Shown here: positions 56,329 through 64,000 of the stretch, piece by piece
Layout: the number at the start of each line of letters is the position of its first letter
Position numbering within the stretch: position 1 is the stretch's first letter
NCBI RefSeq assembly: GCF_014640815.1
Contig: NZ_BMHM01000002.1
Location: 496,001 to 560,000, forward strand
Length of the DNA stretch: 64,000 nucleotides
Direction: 5' to 3'
Origin: Vreelandella lutescens
Lineage (GTDB): Bacteria > Pseudomonadota > Gammaproteobacteria > Pseudomonadales > Halomonadaceae
Notes under the pieces: generated by a model
Databases searched by the model: none
The model's input: the letters and a program-made list of their open reading frames with translations, nothing else
What the model was told of the DNA's origin: nothing
Position numbers and translations under genes: made by a program

Positions 56329-56961
56329 ATGACCGCCACTTCTGAAGAGCACGCAGCGCTGCGCATCGCGTCAGGGCGTAAACCCTTTGTTGAGCCTCTC
56401 CGTCTGGGTGAACGGCTCAAACAGATTCGTTTGGCCAATCAGTGGACCCTGGAAGATGTGAGCCAACGCACGGGCATTGCTCGCTCTACGCTCTCCAAAA
56501 TAGAGAACGATCAGGTCTCCCCGACGTTTAGCGTGGTACAGAAACTGATTAGCGGTCTCAATATCGACCTGCCCCAACTCTTTACGCCACCCAAACGCGA
56601 ACGCTACACCATGGGTCGGCGCGATCTCACACGCAAAGGGAAAGGTCAGCTGCACCCTACTCCTACCTACGAGCATGAGTTACTAGGCCATCAGCTCGCG
56701 CAAAAACGCATGATTCCGTTTAAAACCATCGTGAGAGCGCGCAGTTTTGAAGAGTATCACCAGTGGGTGCGTCACGATGGTGAGGAGTTTTTGATGGTGC
56801 TGCACGGCGACATCATGCTTTACACAGAATTCTATGCCCCCCTAGTGCTAGCCGAAGGAGACAGCATCTACTTTGATAGCGACATGGGCCATGCCCTAGT
56901 CTCTACTAGCCAAGAGGATGCTGTCGTGCTGTCGGTGTGTACCCGGGGTGATTTGGTTTAG
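56329..56961 (+). CDS. XRE-cupin transcriptional regulator
   Basis: This 210-residue regulator has a helix-turn-helix of the XRE/lambda-Cro type at about 22-75 (LGERLKQIRLANQWTLEDVSQRTGIARSTLSKIEN) and a C-terminal cupin at about 130-205 (EEFLMVLHGDIMLYTEFY and LAEGDSIYFDSDMGHAL), which in this family senses a small molecule. I chose the ATG at 56329; longer in-frame starts exist upstream but add a sequence unlike the family. It may regulate its deacetylase neighbour, but no operator was identified. Confidence 0.85.
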   Translation: MTATSEEHAALRIASGRKPFVEPLRLGERLKQIRLANQWTLEDVSQRTGIARSTLSKIENDQVSPTFSVVQKLISGLNIDLPQLFTPPKRERYTMGRRDLTRKGKGQLHPTPTYEHELLGHQLAQKRMIPFKTIVRARSFEEYHQWVRHDGEEFLMVLHGDIMLYTEFYAPLVLAEGDSIYFDSDMGHALVSTSQEDAVVLSVCTRGDLV

Positions 56962-56976
56962 CGCCAAGTCTGCTCA

Positions 56977-57327
56977 CTACAAGCAGTTTGTGGGTTTCGG
57001 CAAACCCGCAATGCGAGCCAAACGTTTTGGCGGGCTGCCAGGAAATAGGCTCATCAGATAGACCGAGCGCCCTTTTTCATCGCCTAAAGCCTGCTTAGTG
57101 GCTTTGACTAGTGGCCGCATCGCGGGGGCCATCTCATAACGAGCATAGAAGTCCCGCACCACGCGAATGAGCTCCCAGTGCTCCTCTGTAAGTGTTAGCC
57201 CTTCATCTTCAGCTAACAACTCAGCCACGCCTTCGTTCCAGTTCGCCTGCTCTACCAAATACCCTTCGGGGTCGAGTAGAATTTTTTCGCCAGAAGCAAG
57301 ATAACGGTATAAACTTTCATCGCTCAT
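56977..57327 (-). CDS. tusE: Sulfurtransferase TusE (DsrC family)
   Basis: TusE takes sulfur from the TusBCD complex and passes it to MnmA for 2-thiolation of tRNA wobble uridine. The 116-residue DsrC-fold protein has WNEGVAELLAEDEGLTLTEEHWELIRVVRDFY and ends in PKPTNCL, with the penultimate Cys115 as the sulfur carrier. It starts three bases after the tusB stop. The tusDCB-tusE order on one strand matches a single operon. Confidence 0.92.
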   Translation of the reverse strand: MSDESLYRYLASGEKILLDPEGYLVEQANWNEGVAELLAEDEGLTLTEEHWELIRVVRDFYARYEMAPAMRPLVKATKQALGDEKGRSVYLMSLFPGSPPKRLARIAGLPKPTNCL

Positions 57328-57330
57328 TGA

Positions 57331-57621
57331 TTAGTACCAGGACAGAATCTTAGTATGCTGCGCGGTCAGCTCGACAAAGCCTTCCATATCCACCAGCGTT
57401 GCGTGCCCATTGAGGGCGGCTGCACTCAAGCCACGAGAAGCGGCATCCTCTTTCAGCACGCACACATTCACGTCAGTTGCCGCATTCCAGCCTTGCCAAT
57501 CAGCATGCAGTAGCGCCTGTACGGCATCTTCAATCAGCAAAATGCTATCGCCCTTCGCAAGGGTAGAGAGCATCTGCGTGGCCGCTTCGCTGTGCGGGGG
57601 CTTATTCAGGATATGTAACAT
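57331..57621 (-). CDS. tusB: Sulfurtransferase complex subunit TusB
   Basis: TusB is the DsrH-family subunit of the TusBCD heterohexamer of the tRNA 2-thiouridine sulfur relay. The 96-residue protein shows LLIEDAVQALLHADW, typical of DsrH, and KGDSILLIEDAV at about 25-36. It is flanked by tusC and tusE with 12 and 3 base gaps. Identification rests on both sequence and operon order. Confidence 0.9.
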   Translation of the reverse strand: MLHILNKPPHSEAATQMLSTLAKGDSILLIEDAVQALLHADWQGWNAATDVNVCVLKEDAASRGLSAAALNGHATLVDMEGFVELTAQHTKILSWY

Positions 57622-57633
57622 GTCACTGCCCGT

Positions 57634-57999
57634 TTAAAAGTTCATGACGTAGGAATGACGCTGCACCAGTTCAGGTAGCGTATCGTTGGCCACCACCGTC
57701 ACCCCATCCACTAGCTGGGTCACTTGCAAGTTCAAGGCATCCAGCGTGCTCTGAGGCACCAACAGTTGGTCGATATCATACATTTCCAGCATGTCAATGG
57801 TCGGTAGCGTCGCCTTCTGACCTGGCGCACCGGCTACCTGCTCTTTGAGAAGCGCCAGCACTCCCTGGCCAAGAAACAATAAGCTCACCGTCTGGCCAAA
57901 AGCCGCAGCGACAAGCGCTACATCCAGCCCTTCCCTCAAGGCATTGGAGCTATAGGGAGCATGCCGAATAATCACTAGCCGCTCATGTTCATGACTCAT
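57634..57999 (-). CDS. tusC: Sulfurtransferase complex subunit TusC
   Basis: TusC is the DsrF-family subunit of TusBCD. The 121-residue protein has the DsrE-fold start IIRHAPYSSNALREGLDVALVAAAFGQTVSLLFLGQGVL and a C-terminal region with TLPELVQRHSYVMNF. GGGAGAG precedes the ATG on the minus strand. It lies 12 bases after tusD. Confidence 0.9.
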   Translation of the reverse strand: MSHEHERLVIIRHAPYSSNALREGLDVALVAAAFGQTVSLLFLGQGVLALLKEQVAGAPGQKATLPTIDMLEMYDIDQLLVPQSTLDALNLQVTQLVDGVTVVANDTLPELVQRHSYVMNF

Positions 58000-58011
58000 T
58001 AGCGTCTCTCC

Positions 58012-58401
58012 CTAGGCAAACGTGATCATACGGTCGCAGCGCTGCTCAAGCGTTAGCAGCTGCCCTAACCCGGTCAACTCAAATGGCGCATCCAGATTAA
58101 AGTGCACTTGGCCATGGCGTTTTGCCTCAGCGTCACTCATCACGCCACGGCGAAGCGCCGCCGCAATGCACACATCCAGCGTAACGCCATGCTCTTGATG
58201 CAACGCTATCCAAGCATCGCGCATGTTGAGCTCATCCTGGGGAGGCGTCATTAGCATGGAAGCATTATGAATCCCTTCTTGATAGAAAAATACGCCCGCT
58301 ACCTGATGGCCTCTGCTGATAACCGCCTTAGCAAAGCGCAGCGCCGAATGAGGTGCCGCACTTGTATAGGGGGCACCCATGACTAATAAGCCGTACTCCA
58401 T
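58012..58401 (-). CDS. tusD: Sulfurtransferase complex subunit TusD
   Basis: TusD is the catalytic DsrE-family subunit that accepts persulfide sulfur from TusA. The 129-residue protein has VAGVFFYQEGIHNASMLMTPPQDE and the active-site Cys in LDVCIAAALRRGVM, corresponding to the sulfur-carrying Cys78 of E. coli TusD. I chose the ATG at 58401; an in-frame TTG at 58419 would add six residues. The yccA terminator ends 26 bases upstream, so the tus operon must have its own start signal in a very short gap. Confidence 0.92.
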   Translation of the reverse strand: MEYGLLVMGAPYTSAAPHSALRFAKAVISRGHQVAGVFFYQEGIHNASMLMTPPQDELNMRDAWIALHQEHGVTLDVCIAAALRRGVMSDAEAKRHGQVHFNLDAPFELTGLGQLLTLEQRCDRMITFA

Positions 58402-58426
58402 TGCGTTGTCTCGTGCCAATTCAACG

Positions 58427-58458
58427 AAAAAAAACAGACCCTACCGAGTAGGGTCTGT
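58427..58458 (-). terminator. Rho-independent terminator after the yccA-like gene
   Basis: ACAGACCCTAC pairs perfectly with GTAGGGTCTGT across a 3-base loop (11 bp). On the minus strand it is followed by eight T. It lies 45 bases after the yccA-like stop and just upstream of tusD. Confidence 0.92.
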
Positions 58459-58502
58459 CATTGATATCACTTCGATCAAGTGATCGCGTTCGTACTACCC
58501 AA

Positions 58503-59183
58503 TCAATCGTTGCTCATAATGCCCAAAATAGACAGCAGGCTGACGAACAGATTGTAGATAGACACGTACAGCGTCACGGTAGCGAGAATGTAGTTGGTCT
58601 CGCCAGCGCGGTGCACAATCTCGCTGGTTTGGTACAGAATCGCGGCAGACGCAAACAGCACAAAGCCCGCGGAGACCATCAGCGACAGCGCTGGGATGTT
58701 GAAGAAGATACCGGCGACCATGGCCAAAATCAGCACGATGGCGCCCGCCATCAGGAAATTGCTGAGGAAGCTGAAATCTTTTTTAGTGGTCAACGCTACC
58801 GCAGAGAGGCCGATGAACGTCAGGCCGGTCATGGCGAGCGCATTCATAATAAGCGCACCGCCGTTAGGCAGCGTTAGGTACGCAGAGATGATTGGCCCAA
58901 GGGTGAATCCCATGAAGCCTGTAAAGGCAAAAGTAGCTAGCAGACCCGCCGCAGAATTAGCTGTTTTGTGGACCAAGAACATCAGGCCGTAGGCACCGAT
59001 TAAGAACACAAAAATATTCAGCTGTTGGACGCCCATCGCCACAGAAGCGCCAGCGGTAACAGCGGAAAACAACAACGTCATTGCCAGCAGTGCGTAGGTA
59101 TTACGCAAAACCTTGTTGGCACTAACGCTACCTACCGCGCTGTGGGTTTGCGTTCTTGCCATGTTCGAATCGTTAAAAGCCAT
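58503..59183 (-). CDS. yccA: Bax inhibitor-1/YccA family membrane protein
   Basis: This 226-residue inner-membrane protein has seven hydrophobic helices of the BI-1/TMBIM family. E. coli YccA binds and modulates the FtsH protease. Typical segments are GASVAMGVQQLNIFVFLIGAYGLMF, FTGFMGFTLGPIISAYL and SIYNLFVSLLSILGI at the C-terminus. I chose the ATG at 59183 with AGGGAG upstream. In E. coli yccA also neighbours tusE, so the closeness of the two is conserved although here the order is yccA-tusDCBE. Confidence 0.9.
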   Translation of the reverse strand: MAFNDSNMARTQTHSAVGSVSANKVLRNTYALLAMTLLFSAVTAGASVAMGVQQLNIFVFLIGAYGLMFLVHKTANSAAGLLATFAFTGFMGFTLGPIISAYLTLPNGGALIMNALAMTGLTFIGLSAVALTTKKDFSFLSNFLMAGAIVLILAMVAGIFFNIPALSLMVSAGFVLFASAAILYQTSEIVHRAGETNYILATVTLYVSIYNLFVSLLSILGIMSND

Positions 59184-59343
59184 GTATCTATGCTCCCTAA
59201 TAGTCGTACTAACAACGGACAAGCATGCCGTTACCTAGTTCCAGACGCAAGTCTTTGTCTTCCACGCTAAGCGTATGCTTTTGTCGCTCTCCTTTCGGTA
59301 AGGTTGACTATGCTTTAACACCCACACCGATTTGGACACAACA

Positions 59344-60135
59344 ATGCGCTATAAAATCCCTACCTCACTTCCAACAACGGGTATTTTTGCACTTTCTACC
59401 ATGGCCCTTTCCACGCTCCTCCTTTCTACAACGGCTTACGGCTTTACCCCAAGCGGCGAAGACATCATTTACGATGTCAATGGCAAACGCTTTGAGGGCT
59501 ATTTCGTCTCCGCTGGAGAAAACGCCAAAGGGAGTGTGCTCATTGTGCACGACTGGGACGGCGTAGATGACTACGAACGCCAGCGCGCCGACATGCTGGC
59601 AGAACAAGGCTACGATGCCTTTGCAGTCGATCTTTTTGGTGAAGGCAACCGCCCCCAGGCAACCGAAGATAAACAGGCCGCTACCCGAGCGCTTTATGAA
59701 GATCGTGAACGCATGCGCGAGCTTACCCTGGCAGGTTTGGCTAAGGCCAGAGAAGCAGGAGCTGACACCAATACGGTAATTATGGGGTACTGTTTTGGTG
59801 GCGCGGTGGCGTTAGAAATAGCGCGCTCTGGTGAAGCAAGCGATGTAGCGGCATACACCAGTTTCCATGGCGGGCTAGACACCCCCGAAGGCCAAGCCTA
59901 CGCAAGCGATACGCCCCCCATTTTTATCGCTCATGGCGGAGCCGATGATGCGGTGAGTCTGGAAGACGTTGCGACGCTGGCAGGCGAGCTGGAAGCCGCC
60001 GGGGTTACCTATGAAGTGGGCATCTACTCCGGCGCCCCGCACGCGTTTAGCGTGTTTGGCAGCGAGCGCTATCACCAGCGGGCCGATGAACAGTCGTGGG
60101 CAACGTTTCATCAATGGCTAGAAGAGATGCTCTAA
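59344..60135 (+). CDS. Exported dienelactone hydrolase family protein
   Basis: This 263-residue alpha/beta hydrolase has a signal peptide (about 1-34, ending TAYG). The catalytic set of the dienelactone hydrolase family is visible: nucleophile Cys in GYCFGGAVALE, Asp in AHGGADDAVS and His in GAPHAFSV. The N-terminal oxyanion segment is VHDWDGVDDYERQRAD. The substrate is unknown. I chose the ATG at 59344; a TTG four codons upstream is the alternative. A perfect terminator palindrome follows. Confidence 0.88.
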   Translation: MRYKIPTSLPTTGIFALSTMALSTLLLSTTAYGFTPSGEDIIYDVNGKRFEGYFVSAGENAKGSVLIVHDWDGVDDYERQRADMLAEQGYDAFAVDLFGEGNRPQATEDKQAATRALYEDRERMRELTLAGLAKAREAGADTNTVIMGYCFGGAVALEIARSGEASDVAAYTSFHGGLDTPEGQAYASDTPPIFIAHGGADDAVSLEDVATLAGELEAAGVTYEVGIYSGAPHAFSVFGSERYHQRADEQSWATFHQWLEEML

Positions 60136-60142
60136 GTGCCAT

Positions 60143-60176
60143 AAAAAACAGGGGTAGCCGCGGCTACCCCTGTTTT
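60143..60176. terminator. Bidirectional terminator (32-bp perfect palindrome)
   Basis: AAAACAGGGGTAGCCG is followed immediately by its exact reverse complement, giving a perfect 32-base palindrome at 60145-60176 with A/T tails. It lies between the convergent hydrolase and small membrane protein genes. Confidence 0.9.
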
Positions 60177-60188
60177 ACAATGATCAGC

Positions 60189-60359
60189 TTACAGCGAAGG
60201 TGCTTGGCTATCGTCTTCTTCATCTTCTTTGTGCGGGGGCGTGACGGTAGCAGCCACTTGGCGAGCGTCCTGCGCATTATAAAGACGTGCATCAATCACA
60301 TTAAGCACCGCTAGCTGCGCAAACAGTACCGCGAAACAGATAATTAAACCTTTCAACAT
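60189..60359 (-). CDS. 56-aa single-pass membrane protein, function unknown
   Basis: This small protein starts MLKGLIICFAVLFAQLAVLNVID, one hydrophobic helix at about 4-22, and then has a polar tail ending in an acidic run (HKEDEEDDSQAPSL). AAGGGTTACCACC precedes the ATG at 60359 on the minus strand, which makes translation credible; a longer frame extends upstream without a site. I do not recognise a family. It may modulate a membrane partner, but nothing in the context names one. Confidence 0.65.
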   Translation of the reverse strand: MLKGLIICFAVLFAQLAVLNVIDARLYNAQDARQVAATVTPPHKEDEEDDSQAPSL

Positions 60360-60517
60360 GGTGGTAACCCTTGATAAGGCGAAAAGCTCGCCTGAATTCA
60401 TCGAATAGTAGCTCAGCGCAAAAAGAAAGCAACGGGCCACAGAAAATAAACTCACGGCCTATGGATGCCCTGGCTAGCGCTCAGTTACTTCTTCTCTATT
60501 TCTTCTCTATTTATTCG

Positions 60518-61519
60518 TTAGGCAAACTCTTCTGTGTCGATATCTGCCTGCTGTGCTTCGTTATAACGAGCTCCGGCGATATCGCCTGGCAGCATCATTT
60601 TATTGAGTTGCACTAACGCTGCTTCGCTCAACAGCACCTGCTCTGAGGATAGGTTTTCCTGCATATGGCTAACGGAGCGCGACCCAGGAATGGGAATGAC
60701 ATGGTCACCCTGCGCTTTCACCCAAGCCAGCGCCAGCTGGGCAGGCGTCATCTCCAAATCGTTCGCCATCGCAGTGAAATTCGCCAACACCGTTAGGTTA
60801 TGGGTCAGATTATCGCCATTAAAGCGCGGCATCCCGGCGCGCATATCGCCTTCCGCATAAGCGGTATGGGCGTGAATAGCGCCAGAGAGAAACCCGCGAC
60901 CCAGCGGGCTGAAAGCCACAAGCGCGGTACCCAGCTCTTTGCACGCTTGGCTAAGGGCAATCTCGGGGTTACGCGTCCACAGCGAGTACTCTGACTGCAC
61001 CGCCGCTACCGGGTACTCAGCGTGTGCCTTGCGTAGCGTGTCAGCGGAGATTTCTGATAAGCCCACAGCCCGCAGCTTGCCCTCTTCCACCAACCGGCCC
61101 AATGCCCCCACACTCTCTTCAATGGGTACTTGGCGATCCATCCGGTGCAGATAGTAGAGATCCAAATGATCCGTGTTTAGGCGAGTCAGACTCTCTTCGC
61201 ACTGACGGCGAAGCGTCTCAGGGCGACCATCGATGACTCGCTTACCGCTCACAGGGTCCATGGCCATACCGCACTTGCTAGCCAGCAGCAGCTCACGGCG
61301 TTTAGAGGCGAGCGCTTTTCCCAACAGGCGTTCATTAGCCGTGCCGCCGTAAAGCGTGGCGGTATCAAAATGGCGATAGCCCATCTCAAAGGCGTCGTTC
61401 AGCGCTCTTATACCCTCCTCTTCCGGCACATACTGGCCGTAGCCGTGAGAAAGGTTCATACAGCCAAGCCCGATACGTGGCGATGCGACTTCCTTCAAAC
61501 GTTCATAAAACCCAGACAT
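60518..61519 (-). CDS. Aldo/keto reductase
   Basis: This 333-residue NADPH-dependent reductase of the TIM-barrel AKR superfamily keeps the catalytic tetrad Asp52, Tyr57, Lys82 and His125 (DTATLYGG, ASKCGM and YYLHRMD). The C-terminal cofactor motif IPIPGSRSVSHMQEN is also present. It is closest to the general YajO/Tas-like group; the substrate cannot be assigned. GAGG precedes the ATG on the minus strand. Confidence 0.9.
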   Translation of the reverse strand: MSGFYERLKEVASPRIGLGCMNLSHGYGQYVPEEEGIRALNDAFEMGYRHFDTATLYGGTANERLLGKALASKRRELLLASKCGMAMDPVSGKRVIDGRPETLRRQCEESLTRLNTDHLDLYYLHRMDRQVPIEESVGALGRLVEEGKLRAVGLSEISADTLRKAHAEYPVAAVQSEYSLWTRNPEIALSQACKELGTALVAFSPLGRGFLSGAIHAHTAYAEGDMRAGMPRFNGDNLTHNLTVLANFTAMANDLEMTPAQLALAWVKAQGDHVIPIPGSRSVSHMQENLSSEQVLLSEAALVQLNKMMLPGDIAGARYNEAQQADIDTEEFA

Positions 61520-61545
61520 GTGAAAACCTCAACAAGGGTGATTCA

Positions 61546-62580
61546 TTAGAATGCTATCGCCTGCGCGTTATGTGTAGGCGCTGCATGAGGCACCTGGGCG
61601 TCTAGCCAGGCTGGCAACCGGTGTTCAAGATAGTAGCGCGGCCGCCAAGGGCTACCTTCTATAAACCCTACGTGCCCGCCGCTGGGAAAGAGCTCCAGGG
61701 CAACACAGTCCGGTAAGGCTGCCGCCTTGGGCACGCTATGCGGGTAGATAAACGGATCGTCTTGCGCGTGCACGATCAGCGTAGGCACCTGAATGGCCGA
61801 GACAAAATAAGCGCTGCTGCTGCGCTGGTAATACTCATCAGCGCTTGCGAAACCATGCAAAGGGGCCGTCACTCGACCATCAAAATCCCAAAACGTCTTC
61901 ATGCCTTCTAGCGTTTCAAGGGACATGAGCCGCGCCAGCTCATCGGTGCGACCCTGCTGGCGAAATGCATGCTGCTTAGATTCCACGTAATGGCGCAGAG
62001 CACGCAGAAAGCGCGCTTGATACACCTTGGAGAACCCCTGACCAATCCGATCCGCACAGTGGTCCAAACGAAACGGCACTGAGACGGCCACCGCCGCACG
62101 CAAAGGGCACTGGCTGCCCGTCTCACCTAAATACTTTAAGAGTACGTTGCCACCGAGTGAGTAACCCACGGCCACCAGCGGCTTACCGGGATAGCGCGCC
62201 ACCAGTTGCGTCACAATATCGGCCAAGTCTTCACTGGCGCCGGAGTGATAACCTCGGGCACGGTGGTTAGGCTCACCGGAACACCCCCGCCAATTCACCG
62301 CCACACTCTGCCAACCCTGCGCGGCCAGCGCCTTTTGCTGGCCCAAAATATACAGCGATGACGAGCTACCCGTTAAACCATGAAGCAGAATGGCGCAGCG
62401 GGTCTGTTCGCCTTGCGGGCCGTACCAATCCAGATCAATAAAATCGCCATCTTGCAGCGTCAAGCGCTCGCGTTGGCGCTGCAGCCTGGGTTTAGCGCGG
62501 AATAACGGGCTGTAAAGGGTCTGCAAATGCCCGCCGGGCAGCCAGCGCGTGGGGCGAAAGAGGGAGTGAAGCGAACTCAT
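61546..62580 (-). CDS. Alpha/beta hydrolase, YheT family
   Basis: This 344-residue hydrolase of the YheT/ABHD family has PTRWLPGGHLQTLYSPLFR at the N-terminus, the oxyanion segment LLHGLTGSSSSLYI, nucleophile Ser in GYSLGGNVLLKYLGE, catalytic Asp in HAQDDPFIYP and His in SGGHVGFIEG. E. coli YheT is an uncharacterised hydrolase; esterase activity is expected but the substrate is unknown. It precedes the aldo/keto reductase gene by 26 bases on the same strand. Confidence 0.9.
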   Translation of the reverse strand: MSSLHSLFRPTRWLPGGHLQTLYSPLFRAKPRLQRQRERLTLQDGDFIDLDWYGPQGEQTRCAILLHGLTGSSSSLYILGQQKALAAQGWQSVAVNWRGCSGEPNHRARGYHSGASEDLADIVTQLVARYPGKPLVAVGYSLGGNVLLKYLGETGSQCPLRAAVAVSVPFRLDHCADRIGQGFSKVYQARFLRALRHYVESKQHAFRQQGRTDELARLMSLETLEGMKTFWDFDGRVTAPLHGFASADEYYQRSSSAYFVSAIQVPTLIVHAQDDPFIYPHSVPKAAALPDCVALELFPSGGHVGFIEGSPWRPRYYLEHRLPAWLDAQVPHAAPTHNAQAIAF

Positions 62581-62682
62581 ACCATTGCGTACCCGCTAAG
62601 AAAACCGCTGGATAGCTTAGCAAACTTTTAACAAAACGCAGTGGCCGCGCCGAATGGCTTTCTCGTTACGCCTCAATTCCCG

Positions 62683-62865
62683 CTACTCTTGGACATCCAC
62701 CTTGCGCAGGTCATCAATGCCCACTCCCTCGGGCAAGTCCTCCGGTTGGGCAGGCAGCCACACTGGGGAAAGGTCGCTATCTTCACGGCCGTTTTTATGG
62801 GTATGCCCAGGAATGCGATACACCACTCGCTCGTGCTTGTGATCCCACGCGTAAATTCTATCCAT
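62683..62865 (-). CDS. 60-aa conserved-type hypothetical protein
   Basis: This 60-residue protein (start MDRIYAWDHKHERVVYRI) is polar and His-rich at the N-terminus, with no membrane helix or signal peptide. AAGGAGAAAAC just before the ATG is one of the best ribosome sites in the window, which is why I choose this frame over overlapping open frames on the other strand. It stands alone between the YheT-like and ABC transporter genes. I recognise no family or function. Confidence 0.65.
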   Translation of the reverse strand: MDRIYAWDHKHERVVYRIPGHTHKNGREDSDLSPVWLPAQPEDLPEGVGIDDLRKVDVQE

Positions 62866-63066
62866 GTTTTCTCCTTGGTTTGCACTTCGTGATGAGCACT
62901 GTTCGCCTTGAGTCTAGACCAACGGGACTAGACCAACATTGCGCCACAAGCCGCCCTAACCCATAGCTATCCAGCAAACAAAAACTGCAAAAGATGCGTA
63001 CAAGTTACCGCCCTTTTGGTGAGCACTTTGCTATAGTGACGACGATTAGTCACCCAGGAGACGCGC

Positions 63067-63728
<662 letters not shown>

Positions 63729-63729
<1 letters not shown>

Positions 63730-64000
63730 TGATGAAGCGCGTCCTCATCACGCTCTTTAGCCACTACAAGCGCCACCCTGGGCAGCTGGCGATGCTGCTG
63801 GTGGGGCTATGGGTCGCCAGCGCCCTGTGGAGCAGCGTGCAAGCCATTAACGCCACGGCGAAAGAGAGCTACGCCCGAGCTAATGCACTGTTCAGCGCCG
63901 ACACCGACCAGCTAGACCGCCTAGACAACGCGCCACTCAGCGTGGACGACTACATCGCGCTGCGGCGAGCGGGGCTTCCGGTTTCGCCGATGCTGGAAGC
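63729..64000 (+). CDS. FtsX-like ABC transporter permease (cut by window end)
   Basis: The open frame begins at ATG 63729 (or 63732) in TGATGATG and runs to the window edge, giving the first 90 residues. They comprise a basic cytoplasmic start, one membrane helix (about 18-40, QLAMLLVGLWVASALWSSVQ) and the beginning of a periplasmic domain. This matches the first helix of MacB/LolC-type permeases that act with LolD-like ATPases. The single-base overlap with the ATPase gene shows coupling. The function of the complex cannot be assigned from this part. Confidence 0.82.

Noticed and set aside
62641-62892. Two overlapping plus-strand open frames of 83 and 62 residues
   Set aside because: Neither has a ribosome site; the minus-strand 60-residue frame has AAGGAG at correct spacing.

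Overview
The window looks like the chromosome of a moderately halophilic gammaproteobacterium of the Halomonadaceae (Halomonas or a close relative). The main reasons are a complete ectABC ectoine operon, a BCCT-family compatible-solute type transporter, a ruvCAB-ybgC-tolQRAB-pal-cpoB cluster of gammaproteobacterial type, a Pseudomonas-like ubiG-mupP-yciK neighbourhood and a GC content that by eye is in the mid-50s. This assignment is inferred from gene content; no database search was possible. Genes are densely packed: no gene-free stretch exceeds about 300 bases, and I see no rRNA, tRNA, CRISPR array or insertion sequence.

Layout. 1-3.6 kb: the 3' end of an acylphosphatase gene, a hydroxypyruvate-reductase-like dehydrogenase, an FmdB zinc ribbon protein and aspS with a clear terminator. 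3.6-11.5 kb: Holliday junction processing (ruvCAB) running into the Tol-Pal envelope system. 11.5-13.7 kb: yciK facing mupP and ubiG. 13.9-22.1 kb: a UDP-glucose-dehydrogenase-like protein that has lost its catalytic cysteine, a membrane coiled-coil protein, and tamA-tamB. 22-25.5 kb: msrA, a cytochrome c'-like protein, a beta carbonic anhydrase and a glutathione reductase. 25.6-28.1 kb: ectABC with a strong promoter upstream of ectA and a hairpin between ectB and ectC.

28.1-34 kb: a DUF3833 lipoprotein; a three-gene envelope module (retropepsin-like lipoprotein, inactive transglutaminase with 7 TM helices, ATP-grasp ligase-like protein); then a zur-like regulator translationally coupled to hisI and yidD, facing sufE. 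34-36.6 kb: a tyrosine recombinase divergent from a KfrA-like coiled-coil DNA-binding protein, with a perfect 15+10+15 bp inverted repeat in the AT-rich gap between them. 36.6-46.8 kb: a BCCT transporter, nfuA, metH, a MATE exporter, and a sulfite/nitrite reductase with DUF934. 46.8-49.2 kb: a hipBA toxin-antitoxin pair with repeated operator-like motifs, and an Smr-domain protein.

49.3-64 kb: small housekeeping and redox genes (GGCT-like, wrbA, DUF2069, cytochrome b561-like, pdxH); a Pat-type protein acetyltransferase divergent from a histone-deacetylase-family gene; an XRE-cupin regulator; tusDCB-tusE; a BI-1/YccA protein; a dienelactone hydrolase; a 56-aa membrane protein; an aldo/keto reductase; a YheT-like hydrolase; a 60-aa orphan; and the start of an ABC transporter cut by the window edge.

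The most interesting leads are the recombinase/KfrA pair with its long palindrome, the retropepsin/7TM/ATP-grasp module, the catalytically degenerate UGDH paralogue beside tamAB, the acetyltransferase/deacetylase divergent pair, and the zur-hisI-yidD unit with a Cys/His-rich YidD tail.
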